The position numbers and the translations under genes were made by a program. Below the pieces are notes generated by a model. The model was given only the letters and a program-made list of their open reading frames with translations, had not been told where the DNA came from and ran no database searches. This document shows positions 9,050-18,057 of a stretch of DNA of 43,018 bases, one piece after another. The stretch's first letter is position 1. Every line of letters starts with the position of its first letter. The stretch comes from Phycisphaerae bacterium. GTDB lineage: Bacteria; Planctomycetota; Phycisphaerae; UBA1845; Fen-1342. Where the stretch lies: contig JANQNU010000069.1 in the NCBI GenBank assembly GCA_028279405.1, forward strand, positions 1-43,018, written 5' to 3'.

Positions 9050-9529
9050 GTGAAATCCTGGGAAGTACTGCGAGACGCGGCGGATCGGGTCGGCGTGAAG
9101 ACACTGGCAGCCAAGCTGAACCTGAGTAGCGCCCTGATCTACAAATGGTGCCAGGAACCGGCAAAGGAGGACCCATCAGCCTCCGGCGCCCGGAATCCGC
9201 TCGATCGGCTGCTGGCGATCTACCAGGCGACGGACGATGAGCGCATCATCAATTGGATGTGTCACGAAGCCGGGGGCTTCTTTTCGCACAATCCGGTCGT
9301 CACGCCGGGCACCGAGGAGGCCAGCCTCCTGGGGACCACGCAGCGAATGGTGACCGACTTCAGCACGCTGCTCGCCGACATCAGCCGCAGTATCGCGAAC
9401 GACGGGGTGATCCTGCCGGATGAAGCGGACCGGATCCGCCAGTCCTGGGAAAAGCTCAAGGCACAAGCCGAGTGCTTCGTGCTGGCCTGCGAGCAGGGTA
9501 TGTACGCCAATCACGGGGATGCCGAGTAG
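9050..9529 (+). CDS. Helix-turn-helix protein resembling phage CII-type regulators
   Basis: 159 residues from GTG 9050, chosen because AGGAGG sits seven bases upstream; the longer frame from 8858 has an unlikely Arg-rich start. Residues about 6-33 ([21 protein letters not shown]) form a helix-turn-helix like the CII-like family of phage and bacterial regulators. The remainder is a mostly helical domain with GGFF and a C-terminal amphipathic stretch that may oligomerise. There are no other phage genes nearby, so it is probably a resident chromosomal regulator. Divergence from sodA makes sodA a possible target, an inference from position only. Confidence 0.72.
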   Translation: MKSWEVLRDAADRVGVKTLAAKLNLSSALIYKWCQEPAKEDPSASGARNPLDRLLAIYQATDDERIINWMCHEAGGFFSHNPVVTPGTEEASLLGTTQRMVTDFSTLLADISRSIANDGVILPDEADRIRQSWEKLKAQAECFVLACEQGMYANHGDAE

Positions 9530-9762
9530 CGCACGCTCGATACCGCTGACGATCACGCACAGGCGATCGTCGCCGCGAACCGGGGTACACGTGTAGCGGG
9601 TTTGAACGGATCGGTCACGATCTTTTTTCGAACACCTGCGACCATTTGCGGTTCAAATACGTAGTACATTGCGTGGACACGATTCGTGAACCGCGCTATG
9701 GGGGCGCGGGGATGCCCGTAACGGTCAGGGTTACGGGACATGTGGGAACCTTCGACGCTTAG

Positions 9763-9768
9763 TACAAT
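9763..9768 (+). promoter_or_regulatory. Candidate -10 box for the sialidase-like gene
   Basis: TACAAT lies about 37 bases before ATG 9805, with GAGGAGGG between them as ribosome-binding site. No clear -35 box was found. The rest of 9530-9804 holds nothing recognised. Confidence 0.4.
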
Positions 9769-9804
9769 TGGGGCGGGCAACAAGCCACGCGAGGAGGGCG
9801 CTCG

Positions 9805-12195
9805 ATGAGGTGGGTACGGGCAGCAGCGGGTTTGGGTTTCCTGGTTTCAGTATCGACAGGCGCAGGTGCGGAGACGGAGCAGCCGTTCGAGGGAGGCGCG
9901 CACGAGCGCGGACCGGATGGACCGTATTGTGGACCGTCGAAGATGCTGCAACGTTCGGCTCCGTTACCCCCGGAGGCCTTGCGCATCGGTGCGTTTCAGA
10001 GCGTGCAGGTCAATGTTGACGGGGACGGGTTCAATATCGTCGGCGACGCCGCCAACGAGCCGACGATCGTGATCGACCCGAACGACCACGACATCATGTC
10101 GATTGGCTGGCGCCAGTTCGATACGGTTCTGTCGAGCTTCCGGCAAGCCGGGCGCGCCTACAGCACCGACGGCGGCCTGACCTGGACGTTCCCGGGCGTG
10201 GAGCAGCCGGGCACCTTCAACAGCGATCCGGTGATGTTCACGGACAGAAACGGCACGCTCTATTTCCACACGATCTCATTCTTCGTGGGCCAACTTCGCA
10301 CGTCCGACAACGGCGGCCAGACCTGGTCCGCTCCGGTATTCAGCCTGGTCGGCGACAAACCGTGGCCCGCGATCGACCAGACCGGTGGCATCGGCGACGG
10401 GAACATCTACTTTCAGGTGAACGAATCGAACGCGAACTTCGCGCGATCGACGGACGGCGGCAACACGTTCCAACTGGCCTCTGTCCCGAACGCGCGGTTC
10501 GGCACCACCATCGTCGGACTGGACGGCGGTGTCTACACGGTGGGCAGTCTGCCGGACCTGGGGCCGACACTGTTACGCTCAGCCGACGCCCAAGATCCGG
10601 CAGTCTGGCCTCCGACGTTCGAAGTGCGTGCCATTCCCCTGGAAGGAACGATCGGCGGGCTCAACGGCGGCGTGAATCCTGCGGGCCTGATCGGGCAATC
10701 GTGGATCGCGGCCGCGCCCCCGAATGTCCCGCGCGCGGGTGCGCTGTACGTGCTCTCGACCGTCGCGCAGCTTGGCCCCGATCCCTTTGACGTCCTCTTC
10801 ATCCGCAGCCCGGATGGAGGAGAAACGTGGACGTCGAGCGTACGTGTCAACCAGGACGCGGGCGCCCCGACCAACTCTCGGCAGTGGTTCGGGACGATGT
10901 CCGTCGCGCCAAACGGGCGAATCGACGCCGTCTGGTACGACACCCGAAACGACACGAGCGGCATGCTCGTCCCGCAGTTCTCGGAAGTGTACTACGCCTT
11001 CTCGGAAGATGGCGGCGACACCTGGTCGTTCAACGTTCCCGTGGCGCCCCCGTTCAATCACACGCTCGGGTATCCCGTTCAACGAAAGATCGGCGACTAT
11101 ATTCAGATGATCTCCGATAACGATGGGGCCGATCTGGCGTACGCGGCGACCTTCAACGGCGAAGAGGACATCTACTACGTTCGGCTGTCCCCGCAGATCG
11201 ACTGCAACGACAACGGTACGCCGGACGCTGACGAGATTGCGAGCGGTACGGCGCCCGACTGCAACGGAAACGGGGTGATCGACACGTGTGACGTGCAGTA
11301 CGGCTTCCTGACCGATTGCAACGACAACGGCCTGTTCGATGCCTGTGAACTCGCCGACGGGCTGGCGCTCGACTGCAACGAGAACTTCGTTCCGGACGCA
11401 TGTGACATCGCAAGCGGCACGAGCCGTGATTGTAATAGCGACGGCATTCCGGATGAGTGTCAGGCGTTGAGCGATTGTGACGGAGACGGAATCAGCGATG
11501 CGTGTGCCATCGCGGACGGTGCCGTTGACTGCAACGGAAACGGCGTGCCGGACACATGTGACGTGTCGAGCGCGTTCCTGGCGGATTCGGGCACGCTGTC
11601 GCCGATCGGTGCGGACTCACCGCAATCGTTCGTCCTCCAGGATCCTCCGCTCGCGATCGGCGATGTCGAGCTGACGTTCCGCGCCCGCGGCGATTTCAAC
11701 TTCACCAGCGAGCGCATCGACGTTCTGCTGGATGGGCTCGCAATCGGCACCATCCTCGAGAGCGGATTCGCGGACTGTCCGGACACGCCGAACGAGGACA
11801 GCTTGGTCGTGACCGAATCCGACTGGAACAACGCGCGGGCGACGAGCTCGATCGCGATCGAAATGGTCGCGAGTTCCGCCGTGGATGCAGCGCTCTGCGA
11901 CCCACCGTCGTTCATCGCGGTCACAGTTGCATACGAGAGCGCAGGACTGTCGTCGAGCCCGGACGATAACGCGAACGGGATCCCCGACGAATGTGAACGG
12001 CTGCTCGGCGATCTCAACTGCGACGGCGTGGTCAGCGTCGGGGACATCAACCCGTTCGTGCTCGCAAGCACGGACCCGGCGGCGTACCGCGCGCAGTTCC
12101 CCAACTGCGTCATCATCGCCGGCGACTGCAACGACGACGGCCAGGTTACCATCGGTGATATCAACTGTTTCGTTGCAATCATCACCGGGGGGTGA
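9805..12195 (+). CDS. Secreted sialidase/BNR-repeat-like protein with calcium-loop repeats and dockerin-like C-terminus
   Basis: 796 residues; ATG 9805 with GGAGG upstream. Signal peptide residues 1-22 (ending GAGA). Residues about 80-460 contain repeated Asp-box-like motifs (STDGGLTW, TSDNGGQTW, STDGGNTF, SPDGGETW, SEDGGDTW), giving a likely beta-propeller of the sialidase/BNR superfamily; sialidase activity itself is not shown. From about 465 to 590 there are seven DCNxNGxxD repeats with paired cysteines, which look like calcium-binding linkers. A beta-rich segment follows (about 593-712). The protein ends with the same dockerin-like tag as the subtilase (from about residue 733). Probably surface or extracellular glycan or protein binding. 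Confidence 0.88.
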   Translation: MRWVRAAAGLGFLVSVSTGAGAETEQPFEGGAHERGPDGPYCGPSKMLQRSAPLPPEALRIGAFQSVQVNVDGDGFNIVGDAANEPTIVIDPNDHDIMSIGWRQFDTVLSSFRQAGRAYSTDGGLTWTFPGVEQPGTFNSDPVMFTDRNGTLYFHTISFFVGQLRTSDNGGQTWSAPVFSLVGDKPWPAIDQTGGIGDGNIYFQVNESNANFARSTDGGNTFQLASVPNARFGTTIVGLDGGVYTVGSLPDLGPTLLRSADAQDPAVWPPTFEVRAIPLEGTIGGLNGGVNPAGLIGQSWIAAAPPNVPRAGALYVLSTVAQLGPDPFDVLFIRSPDGGETWTSSVRVNQDAGAPTNSRQWFGTMSVAPNGRIDAVWYDTRNDTSGMLVPQFSEVYYAFSEDGGDTWSFNVPVAPPFNHTLGYPVQRKIGDYIQMISDNDGADLAYAATFNGEEDIYYVRLSPQIDCNDNGTPDADEIASGTAPDCNGNGVIDTCDVQYGFLTDCNDNGLFDACELADGLALDCNENFVPDACDIASGTSRDCNSDGIPDECQALSDCDGDGISDACAIADGAVDCNGNGVPDTCDVSSAFLADSGTLSPIGADSPQSFVLQDPPLAIGDVELTFRARGDFNFTSERIDVLLDGLAIGTILESGFADCPDTPNEDSLVVTESDWNNARATSSIAIEMVASSAVDAALCDPPSFIAVTVAYESAGLSSSPDDNANGIPDECERLLGDLNCDGVVSVGDINPFVLASTDPAAYRAQFPNCVIIAGDCNDDGQVTIGDINCFVAIITGG

Positions 12196-12214
12196 TCGGA
12201 GCGCGCGGCCTTTG

Positions 12215-12283
12215 TCCTCTCGCTCGCGCTCGGGGCTCGTTGACGTCCACCGGCGGAGGCGATTGCAAGCCCGGAGCGCAAGA
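12215..12283. repeat. Dispersed repeat family B, copy 2
   Basis: CGCTCGCGCTCGGGGCTCGT is followed about 40 bases later by AAGCCCGGAGCGCAAG, forming imperfect inverted arms. It lies directly behind the sialidase-like gene. See also 7868, 17791 and 22921. Confidence 0.55.
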
Positions 12284-12324
12284 AGAAGGCGCACGAAGGC
12301 CGCGATCGACGGCAGGTGGTTATC

Positions 12325-12489
12325 GTGCCCCAGGGTTCTACCCTGGGGGACACCATGACTTGCAAGCGCAAAACACGTCCCCCACCCTGGAAGGGTGGGG
12401 CACCACGCCATCTTGGGGGGGGCAGAAGAAGTGTTCGTCAGTCCCTCCCTGGAAGGGATGGGGCGCCGGTCCGGCGTGGCATGCACGAT
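12325..12489. repeat. Composite three-hairpin repeat family A, copy 1
   Basis: Three hairpins stand in a row. First CCCCAGGGT/ACCCTGGGG (12328-12336 with 12340-12348, loop TCT). Second CCCCACCCT/AGGGTGGGG (12380-12388 with 12392-12400, loop GGA). Third an imperfect CCCTCCCT/AGGGATGGG near 12442-12463. Links such as AACACGTCCCCCAC and TTCGTCAG recur in the same order at 17595-17741. It fills most of the gap before fumarylacetoacetase. The gap 12196-12569 has no gene; an open frame that crosses it is not supported. Confidence 0.8.
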
Positions 12490-12569
12490 CGAATTCCAAT
12501 AGACTGCAACGGCAGCCGGGCACGGGTGCACGGCATCGCGGAGGGGAACGCCGAAGACGAAGGAAGACC

Positions 12570-13871
12570 ATGACCGACACGACTGATCCGTCCCTGCGGA
12601 GCTTCATCGAGGTTCCCCCGAACCACGATTTCCCGATCCAGAACCTGCCGTACGGCGTCTTCTCCCGCCCGGACGAGGAGAAACCCCGGTGCGGCGTACG
12701 GATCGGCGACTTCGTGCTCGACCTGAGAGTGCTCGAGCACGCCGACCATTTTCGGGATACGCCACTGGGCGACGATCACGTATTCTGCAAGCAAGGCCTG
12801 AACAAATTCATGTCCAAGGGCGCCGCGATCTGGCACGCCGTCCGGGACCGGGTTTCGTCGCTGTTGCGCGTCGACAATGCGACCTTACGCGATGACGAAT
12901 CGTTACGGCAACGAGCGCTCGTGCCGGCCGAAAACGTCACGATGCACTTGCCGGCCGAGATCGGTGACTACACGGACTTCTACTCATCGAAGCATCACGC
13001 GTTCAACGTGGGAACGATGTTCCGCGGCCCGGAGAATGCCCTCATGCCCAACTACCTCTGGATTCCCGTGGGTTACCATGGCCGGGCATCCAGTGTCGTG
13101 CTCAGCGGGACGGAGATCACGCGTCCCTGTGGGCAGACCAAGGCGGACGATGCTGAGGCACCGATCTTCGGACCGTGTCGGCTGCTCGACTTCGAGCTGG
13201 AGGTGGGCTTTTTCACTGGCCCGGGCAACACCCTCGGTGAACCGATTTCGATGGCGCAGGCCGCCGACCATATCTTCGGCATGGTGCTCGTGAACGACTG
13301 GTCGGCCCGCGACGTTCAGAAGTGGGAGTACCAGCCCCTCGGCCCCTTCCTGGCGAAGAACTTCGCGACCACGATATCACCCTGGGTGGTCCCGATGGCG
13401 GCGCTCGAACCGTTCCGCTGCGCGCCGCCCGCCCAGGACCCGGCCCCGCTGGCCTATTTGACCCAATCCGGCGCGGGCGGCGCACCGGGAGGCTGGGCAT
13501 ACGACATCGAGTTGGAGGTCGCGATCCGGACACCCTCGTCGGATGCGCCGCACCCGGTTTGCCGCAGCAACTTCAAGCATATGTATTGGACGATGGCCCA
13601 GCAGCTCGTCCACCATAGTGCTACCGGGTGCAACATTCGGCCCGGCGACCTGCTTGCGAGCGGGACGATCAGTGGCCCGACGGAGGAAAGCTATGGGAGC
13701 ATGCTCGAGCTTGCCTGGCGCGGCACGAAACCGATTCAGTTTCCCACCGGCGAGGAACGTAAGTTCATCGCAGACAACGACACCGTGCTGATGCGCGGCT
13801 GGTGCGAAGCCGACGGCGTACGGATCGGTTTCGGCGCCTGCGACGGGACTGTACAGCCGGCCCGGATTTGA
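12570..13871 (+). CDS. fahA: Fumarylacetoacetase
   Basis: 433 residues. ATG 12570 has AGGAAG just upstream; the open frame extends to 12192 only by reading through repeats. Active-site residues match the mammalian enzyme with a constant +10 shift: D136, catalytic H143 (SSKHHAFNVG), E209 and E211 (DFELEV), and D243 (NDWSARDVQKWEY). The enzyme cleaves 4-fumarylacetoacetate into fumarate and acetoacetate, the last step of tyrosine and phenylalanine breakdown through homogentisate. Length is close to the usual 415-440. No other homogentisate-pathway gene lies beside it, so the pathway must be scattered. Cytoplasmic. Confidence 0.96.
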   Translation: MTDTTDPSLRSFIEVPPNHDFPIQNLPYGVFSRPDEEKPRCGVRIGDFVLDLRVLEHADHFRDTPLGDDHVFCKQGLNKFMSKGAAIWHAVRDRVSSLLRVDNATLRDDESLRQRALVPAENVTMHLPAEIGDYTDFYSSKHHAFNVGTMFRGPENALMPNYLWIPVGYHGRASSVVLSGTEITRPCGQTKADDAEAPIFGPCRLLDFELEVGFFTGPGNTLGEPISMAQAADHIFGMVLVNDWSARDVQKWEYQPLGPFLAKNFATTISPWVVPMAALEPFRCAPPAQDPAPLAYLTQSGAGGAPGGWAYDIELEVAIRTPSSDAPHPVCRSNFKHMYWTMAQQLVHHSATGCNIRPGDLLASGTISGPTEESYGSMLELAWRGTKPIQFPTGEERKFIADNDTVLMRGWCEADGVRIGFGACDGTVQPARI

Positions 13872-13989
13872 GGGCTTCCGCACGCGTTCCCAAAAAACGG
13901 CACGGATCGCGGGACAGCGGCGCCGCCGGACGCCATAATGTGGACCACGTTTGACGGAAATAAGCGGATTCGATCGAGGACGGTTCCCT

Positions 13990-14775
13990 ATGCACCTGGA
14001 GAGCGGACCGGCTGCCGGCGAGCGAAACTGGCAGCTGCTGATTCTGGTGTTCTTCGTCGGTTTTGGACTCTACTTCCTATACGACTGGAAGATTGGGTGG
14101 CCGAACGCCAATCACAAGGCGGCGTTGAAGAAGATGCCGCAGAAATTCGAGGACCCCAGCCTGGCGGAAGAGGAAGCGGAGCGGATCTGGGCCGAGCTCG
14201 GCGAAACCCCGACGCGTGCCGATCTGCAAACGCTCGACACGGCGGATGTCACCTCGCTACGCGCCATTGAAGAGCGTCTGGGGGCACCGACACGCACGGG
14301 CAATGGCAAGGCGTACTTCGCCAGTCGTTTCGGCGTGCTCACGGTCGAGGCCAACGGCGATCGGGTTCGCGATAAGGGCTGGGAAAAGTGGGCGCGGGAC
14401 CGAGATGAGATCGAAGGGCAGCTCTATTGGAGCTTTCTGCCGTTCGCGCTGGCCTTGTTTCCGCTGCGCAACCTGATCCAGGCCGTCCGGCTGCGGGTGG
14501 TGCTGGATGACGATGGGATGAACTACGCGGGCGAGCGGATTCCATATTCCGCGATCCGTTCCGTTCGCGACTACAACAAGAAGGGCTGGGTTGACGTCTA
14601 TTACGAAAAAGACGGTGTAGAAAAGAAACAGCGGCTCGACAATCAGAAGGTAGCGCGTTTCGACGAGATCGTCGCCGCGATTTGCGAGGTCAAGGAGTTC
14701 GAGAACCCGATTCTCGCCGGACAGGCTGCGGACTCGGACGATCACGACCGGGATGCCGACGGCGACGCCACCTGA
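13990..14775 (+). CDS. Membrane protein of unknown function with two hydrophobic segments
   Basis: 261 residues from ATG 13990, preceded by a GAGGA motif; a TTG at 13951 would add 13 residues. Hydrophobic segments lie at about 17-34 (LLILVFFVGFGLYFLYDW) and about 145-163 (LYWSFLPFALALFPLRNL). Between them is a charged, helical stretch. The C-terminal third (LRVVLDDDGMNYAGERIPYSAI...WVDVYYEKDGVEKK) has the strand pattern of PH-like domains of bacterial membrane proteins. The tail is very acidic (DSDDHDRDADGD). Not assigned to a family. It converges with the next gene, ten bases between stops. Confidence 0.75.
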   Translation: MHLESGPAAGERNWQLLILVFFVGFGLYFLYDWKIGWPNANHKAALKKMPQKFEDPSLAEEEAERIWAELGETPTRADLQTLDTADVTSLRAIEERLGAPTRTGNGKAYFASRFGVLTVEANGDRVRDKGWEKWARDRDEIEGQLYWSFLPFALALFPLRNLIQAVRLRVVLDDDGMNYAGERIPYSAIRSVRDYNKKGWVDVYYEKDGVEKKQRLDNQKVARFDEIVAAICEVKEFENPILAGQAADSDDHDRDADGDAT

Positions 14776-14785
14776 CGTCCTCCTG

Positions 14786-15271
14786 CTACGCTTCGAGCAT
14801 GACGACCGATGTCGCAAGCAGACACCCGTCCGCGTTCGGAAAGATGGATGGCGCGAGGGATGTTCGCGTGCCGATCGCCCGAACGCGGATTTCGGAGCGC
14901 ACGACGCCAGTCCAGTTCAGCAGGTATCGCATTCCGTCGTCTCCCGCGAGCACGGGCAATTCGCTGACGACTGTCACGCAACCGGTAATCGCAATCGCTT
15001 GCTCGACGGCGACGAGCATGCAACGATGGATCGTGCCGTCGACTTGTTGATCGCGCGTCGTTCCACGGCTCAGGATTCCGGTCACCTGGATACGATCGCC
15101 GGCGTGAAACGGTCCCAAGACATCGAGGTGATAGATCCCGCCGTTGTCCGCGTGAAACCGCACCCCTGGTCCGCCACGAGCAAGCACGCCGGTGTCGTTG
15201 AAGGGCTGTAACTGGTGGTTCCAACGGCCCTCGATCAGAAGGTCCCGCGTTGCAATGGGGTTGGCATGCAT
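14786..15271 (-). CDS. Small OB-fold-like protein of unknown function
   Basis: 161 residues. ATG 15271 is preferred over GTG 15277 because GGAG is then properly spaced. Strand-rich sequence (GIYHLDVLGPFHAGDRIQVTGIL, interrupted, then CVTVVSELPVLA) has the G-x-V-x-V-x-G pattern of OB folds, as in small DUF5818-like proteins. No signal peptide or membrane helix. Plus-strand frames across it have Arg-rich, unlikely translations, so the minus strand is favoured. It converges with the membrane protein gene and diverges from the cytochrome gene. Function unknown. Confidence 0.6.
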   Translation of the reverse strand: MHANPIATRDLLIEGRWNHQLQPFNDTGVLARGGPGVRFHADNGGIYHLDVLGPFHAGDRIQVTGILSRGTTRDQQVDGTIHRCMLVAVEQAIAITGCVTVVSELPVLAGDDGMRYLLNWTGVVRSEIRVRAIGTRTSLAPSIFPNADGCLLATSVVMLEA

Positions 15272-15403
15272 TCCCACTCTCCGTTCCGCGCTTGTTCGTC
15301 GCCCGGTCTGGGGTCACAATCGCCCGCACGGGCACCGGGCGAACGCCGTGAGGCAATCGTGTTCGACCCGAATTCGTCTTGTTTCTCACACGAACGAACG
15401 GCG

Positions 15404-17200
15404 ATGACGGACTGCATTTCGCGAACAAATCTTGGAAGGGTCGGCGTTGGCGTCGCGATCCTGCTCTCGGGCGTCGTTGCGATGGGTGCCGACGAGGCGG
15501 CCGAGCCGCTGCGGAGCGATGGCCGCAAGCCATACGTGCACCGGCTGACGCTGTACGACCACGACGGACAGGCGATCGACCCGACGGATGAACCGGCGGC
15601 GCCCTATTCGCCGACTCGGACGTGCGGGAAGTGCCACGCGGTAGGTACCATCCGTCACGGCTGGCACTTCAGCGCCGACATGCCGGAGATCGACGCGGGC
15701 CGGCCAGGCGAACCCTGGCTATGGACCGATCGCGCGAGCGGGACGGTGCTTCCGATTTCCGGCCGCGATTGGCCCGGGACGTTTCGTCCGGCGGACGTCG
15801 GCCTTTCGCGCTGGGCGTTTACCAAACGATTTGGCCATCGAACGCCGGGCGGAGGGTTCGCGGACCCGGACGAGGAGGCTGCTGGCGCGGCCGAAGAGTC
15901 GCTGCGCTGGGACATTTCCGGTCCGCTGGAAATCGACTGCCTCGCATGTCACAGTACAAATGGGGCATTCGACCCGGGAGAGTGGCAGCGTCAGATCGCG
16001 TTGGAAAACTTCAGGTGGGCCCCTACCGCCTCGATCGGCCTGGGTGTGGTTCGCGGGTCGGCAAAGACCGTGCCCGACGACTACGACCCGTTTGTGGGTC
16101 CGAATCCTGACTTTCCGGAGCAATCACCGCCGACGGTCGAGTATGACGAGAGCCGCTTCGACGCCGACCAGCGCGTGCTCTTCGACATCACCCGCAGACC
16201 GCCTGCCGAGAACTGCTATGCCTGCCATAGCACGCGACAGGTCGGGACGGACGCACCGCCGACCTGGCGGGTCGATGGAGATGTCCACCTTTCATCGGGC
16301 ATGACCTGCACCGATTGCCATCGCAACGGGATCGACCATCGGATCGCGCGCGGCGATGCCGAAGAAACGGCTTACTCGTGCAAAGGCTGCCACCTCGGGA
16401 GCGAAACCGCGCTTGGCGGGACATACGGCGCCCCAGTGCCCGCGCACCGGGGCTTGCCGCCGATCCATCTGGAGAAGCTGTCATGCACAGCGTGCCATAG
16501 CGGTCCCTGGCCGGGACCGCGCACGAGCACCGTCCAGACCGGTTTTGCACATGACCTCGGGATCGCGACCCGCGAGCGGACCGATGCGACGCTACCGCGA
16601 ATCGACGAGCCGATCTTTCTTCGACGAGACGGGCAGATTACGCCTCATCGAAGCGTATTGCCGCGGTATTGGGCGGTCCGGCACGACGACGGTCGACTTC
16701 AGCCGTTGCCGATCGCGCTGGTGGAGCGGACTGCACGGAAGCTGAACGCGCAGGCAGGCACCGAACGTGAGGGTGCACCAAGCGCGTCACTGTCGGAGGT
16801 TGGGCGTGAAGCGCTGCGGTCCGCGTTGCAGGACGCGTGGGACGGGGGTGGAGCAGTAACGTACGTCGCGCCGTCGTCGTTTGAGCCGCTGCGTGGCGCG
16901 CTCTTTTGGCCGCTGGCTCACGACGTCCGACCGGCCGCTCAATCGCTCGGCGTGCGAGGCTGCACGGATTGCCACGCGGCGGGCGCCCCATTCTTCTTCG
17001 GGACGGTTGGCGAAGGCATCCTCGAGAAGCCGGTGCGGATGGATGCGCTGCATCAGGGACGAGCGTGGGCGGTTCTGTTCTCGGGTCGCGGCGTATTCAA
17101 GGCCTTTGCACTGCTATGCGTCGTGCTCATGATCCTGGCATGGCTGCGACGGACTGTGGCGCCGGTGCCCGCCGATTCGGCGGAAGGAGGTAGCGATTGA
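15404..17200 (+). CDS. Membrane-anchored seven-heme cytochrome c
   Basis: 598 residues from ATG 15404; a longer frame lacks a signal peptide. Signal peptide about 1-29. Seven CxxCH sites for covalent heme: C74-H78 (CGKCH), C179-H183 (CLACH), C271-H275 (CYACH), C302-H306 (CTDCH), C326-H330 (CKGCH), C361-H365 (CTACH) and C520-H524 (CTDCH). A single helix near 562-580 (FKAFALLCVVLMILAWL) followed by RR anchors the C-terminus, with the hemes outside. Many further His residues could be second ligands. The stop overlaps the TTG start of the next gene, so the two are coupled. Likely passes electrons between a membrane quinone pool and a periplasmic partner; donor and acceptor unknown. Confidence 0.9.
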   Translation: MTDCISRTNLGRVGVGVAILLSGVVAMGADEAAEPLRSDGRKPYVHRLTLYDHDGQAIDPTDEPAAPYSPTRTCGKCHAVGTIRHGWHFSADMPEIDAGRPGEPWLWTDRASGTVLPISGRDWPGTFRPADVGLSRWAFTKRFGHRTPGGGFADPDEEAAGAAEESLRWDISGPLEIDCLACHSTNGAFDPGEWQRQIALENFRWAPTASIGLGVVRGSAKTVPDDYDPFVGPNPDFPEQSPPTVEYDESRFDADQRVLFDITRRPPAENCYACHSTRQVGTDAPPTWRVDGDVHLSSGMTCTDCHRNGIDHRIARGDAEETAYSCKGCHLGSETALGGTYGAPVPAHRGLPPIHLEKLSCTACHSGPWPGPRTSTVQTGFAHDLGIATRERTDATLPRIDEPIFLRRDGQITPHRSVLPRYWAVRHDDGRLQPLPIALVERTARKLNAQAGTEREGAPSASLSEVGREALRSALQDAWDGGGAVTYVAPSSFEPLRGALFWPLAHDVRPAAQSLGVRGCTDCHAAGAPFFFGTVGEGILEKPVRMDALHQGRAWAVLFSGRGVFKAFALLCVVLMILAWLRRTVAPVPADSAEGGSD

Positions 17201-17586
17201 GCCGCCTCGAACGCACGGGCATGCTGGTGTTGCTTGGCGTCAGCGCGATACTGGCGTTCACGGGCGTCGTGGGCTGGGTTCGACACGGCCTCACTGGCTG
17301 GCCATTGATCGTCCATATGGTAACTGCGCCCGCCCTGCTCGGAATCCTCGCGGCGGGGGCATTCGCGTACCTCAGACGACCGACTGCTCATGGGCGCTCG
17401 ACGCTGACGCTGCGGCACCCGCTGACCTGGCTGGCGGCCATCGTCAGCTGCGCCACGATTCTGGTAGCGATGTACCCGGTCGTGAGTGAACGCGGCATCT
17501 CACAACTCGTCATCTGGCATCGGTACACGGGGCTCCTGTTCGTCGGACTGCTAGCGTGGGCCTGGGCAACCGGGTCGCGAAAGTGA
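17197..17586 (+). CDS. Four-helix membrane protein, probable cytochrome b-like partner
   Basis: 129 residues. The start is TTG 17197, fixed by a near-perfect AAGGAGGT (17184-17191) five bases before it and overlapping the cytochrome stop. Four hydrophobic segments are seen (about 8-28, 36-58, 77-95, 104-124). Histidines near helix ends (H30, H40, H74, H108 in IWHRYTGLLF) resemble di-heme b cytochromes such as the b561/formate dehydrogenase gamma type, but too few landmarks exist to name the family. Expected to be the quinone-facing anchor for the seven-heme cytochrome. Confidence 0.8.
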   Translation: MSRLERTGMLVLLGVSAILAFTGVVGWVRHGLTGWPLIVHMVTAPALLGILAAGAFAYLRRPTAHGRSTLTLRHPLTWLAAIVSCATILVAMYPVVSERGISQLVIWHRYTGLLFVGLLAWAWATGSRK

Positions 17587-17594
17587 TGCATCAG

Positions 17595-17741
17595 GTGCGC
17601 CAGGGTCTACCTTGGGGGACACATTCACTTGCTGCGCGAAACACGTCCCCCACGCTAAAAGGGTGGAGCACCTCGCCGTGGGGCGGACGTTTCGTCAGAC
17701 CCCACCTGGAGGGGATGGGGTACCGGAGCCGATGGCACGAA
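17595..17741. repeat. Composite hairpin repeat family A, copy 2
   Basis: Diverged copy of 12325-12489 with the same block order: CCAGGGTCTACCTTGGGGGAC, then ACACGTCCCCCACGCTAAAA with GGGTGGAGCACC, then TTTCGTCAG and CCCACCTGGAGGGGATGGGG. The first and third hairpins are imperfect here. Together with family B at 17791-17890 it fills the gene-free gap 17587-18057. Confidence 0.75.
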
Positions 17742-17790
17742 TGCGAGCCCGGAGCGCCGGCGACGGGGCCTGTTCAATTCGCGCACCTTG

Positions 17791-17890
17791 ATCCCCTCGC
17801 TTGCGCTCGGGGCTCGTTGTGTGGGTGTGCGGCGCGCGTCGGAGCCTGTGGCGCCAGGGCGAGCCGCGAGCGCAAGCGAGCGGTCAATCG
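17791..17890. repeat. Dispersed repeat family B, copy 3
   Basis: The best-formed copy: CTCGCTTGCGCTCGGGGCTC (from 17797) is mirrored by GAGCCGCGAGCGCAAGCGAG (17861-17880). A long stem with a roughly 45-base loop is possible. Confidence 0.7.
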
Positions 17891-18057
17891 CGGGCAAGCT
17901 TGCGAGTCTTCCCGAGGTCGGGCTGGGAGTCCTGGCGCTACCTCCGGGCGCAGGGTCAACATGCCGGCATTTGGACGCTAGGATACGAAGTGTCGGCGAA
18001 CGAACCCGCTGAGATCGCTCGGCGCGGATACTCTTGTGGATGGATTGGAAGCGAATC

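Noticed and set aside
11197..12192. Cellulosome component
   Set aside because: The dockerin-like tail differs from cellulosomal dockerins, no cohesin or scaffoldin is visible, and tagged proteins are not glycan hydrolases as a group.
12192..12569. N-terminal extension of fumarylacetoacetase
   Set aside because: The extension reads through family A and B repeats; AGGAAG and the family N-terminus place the start at 12570.
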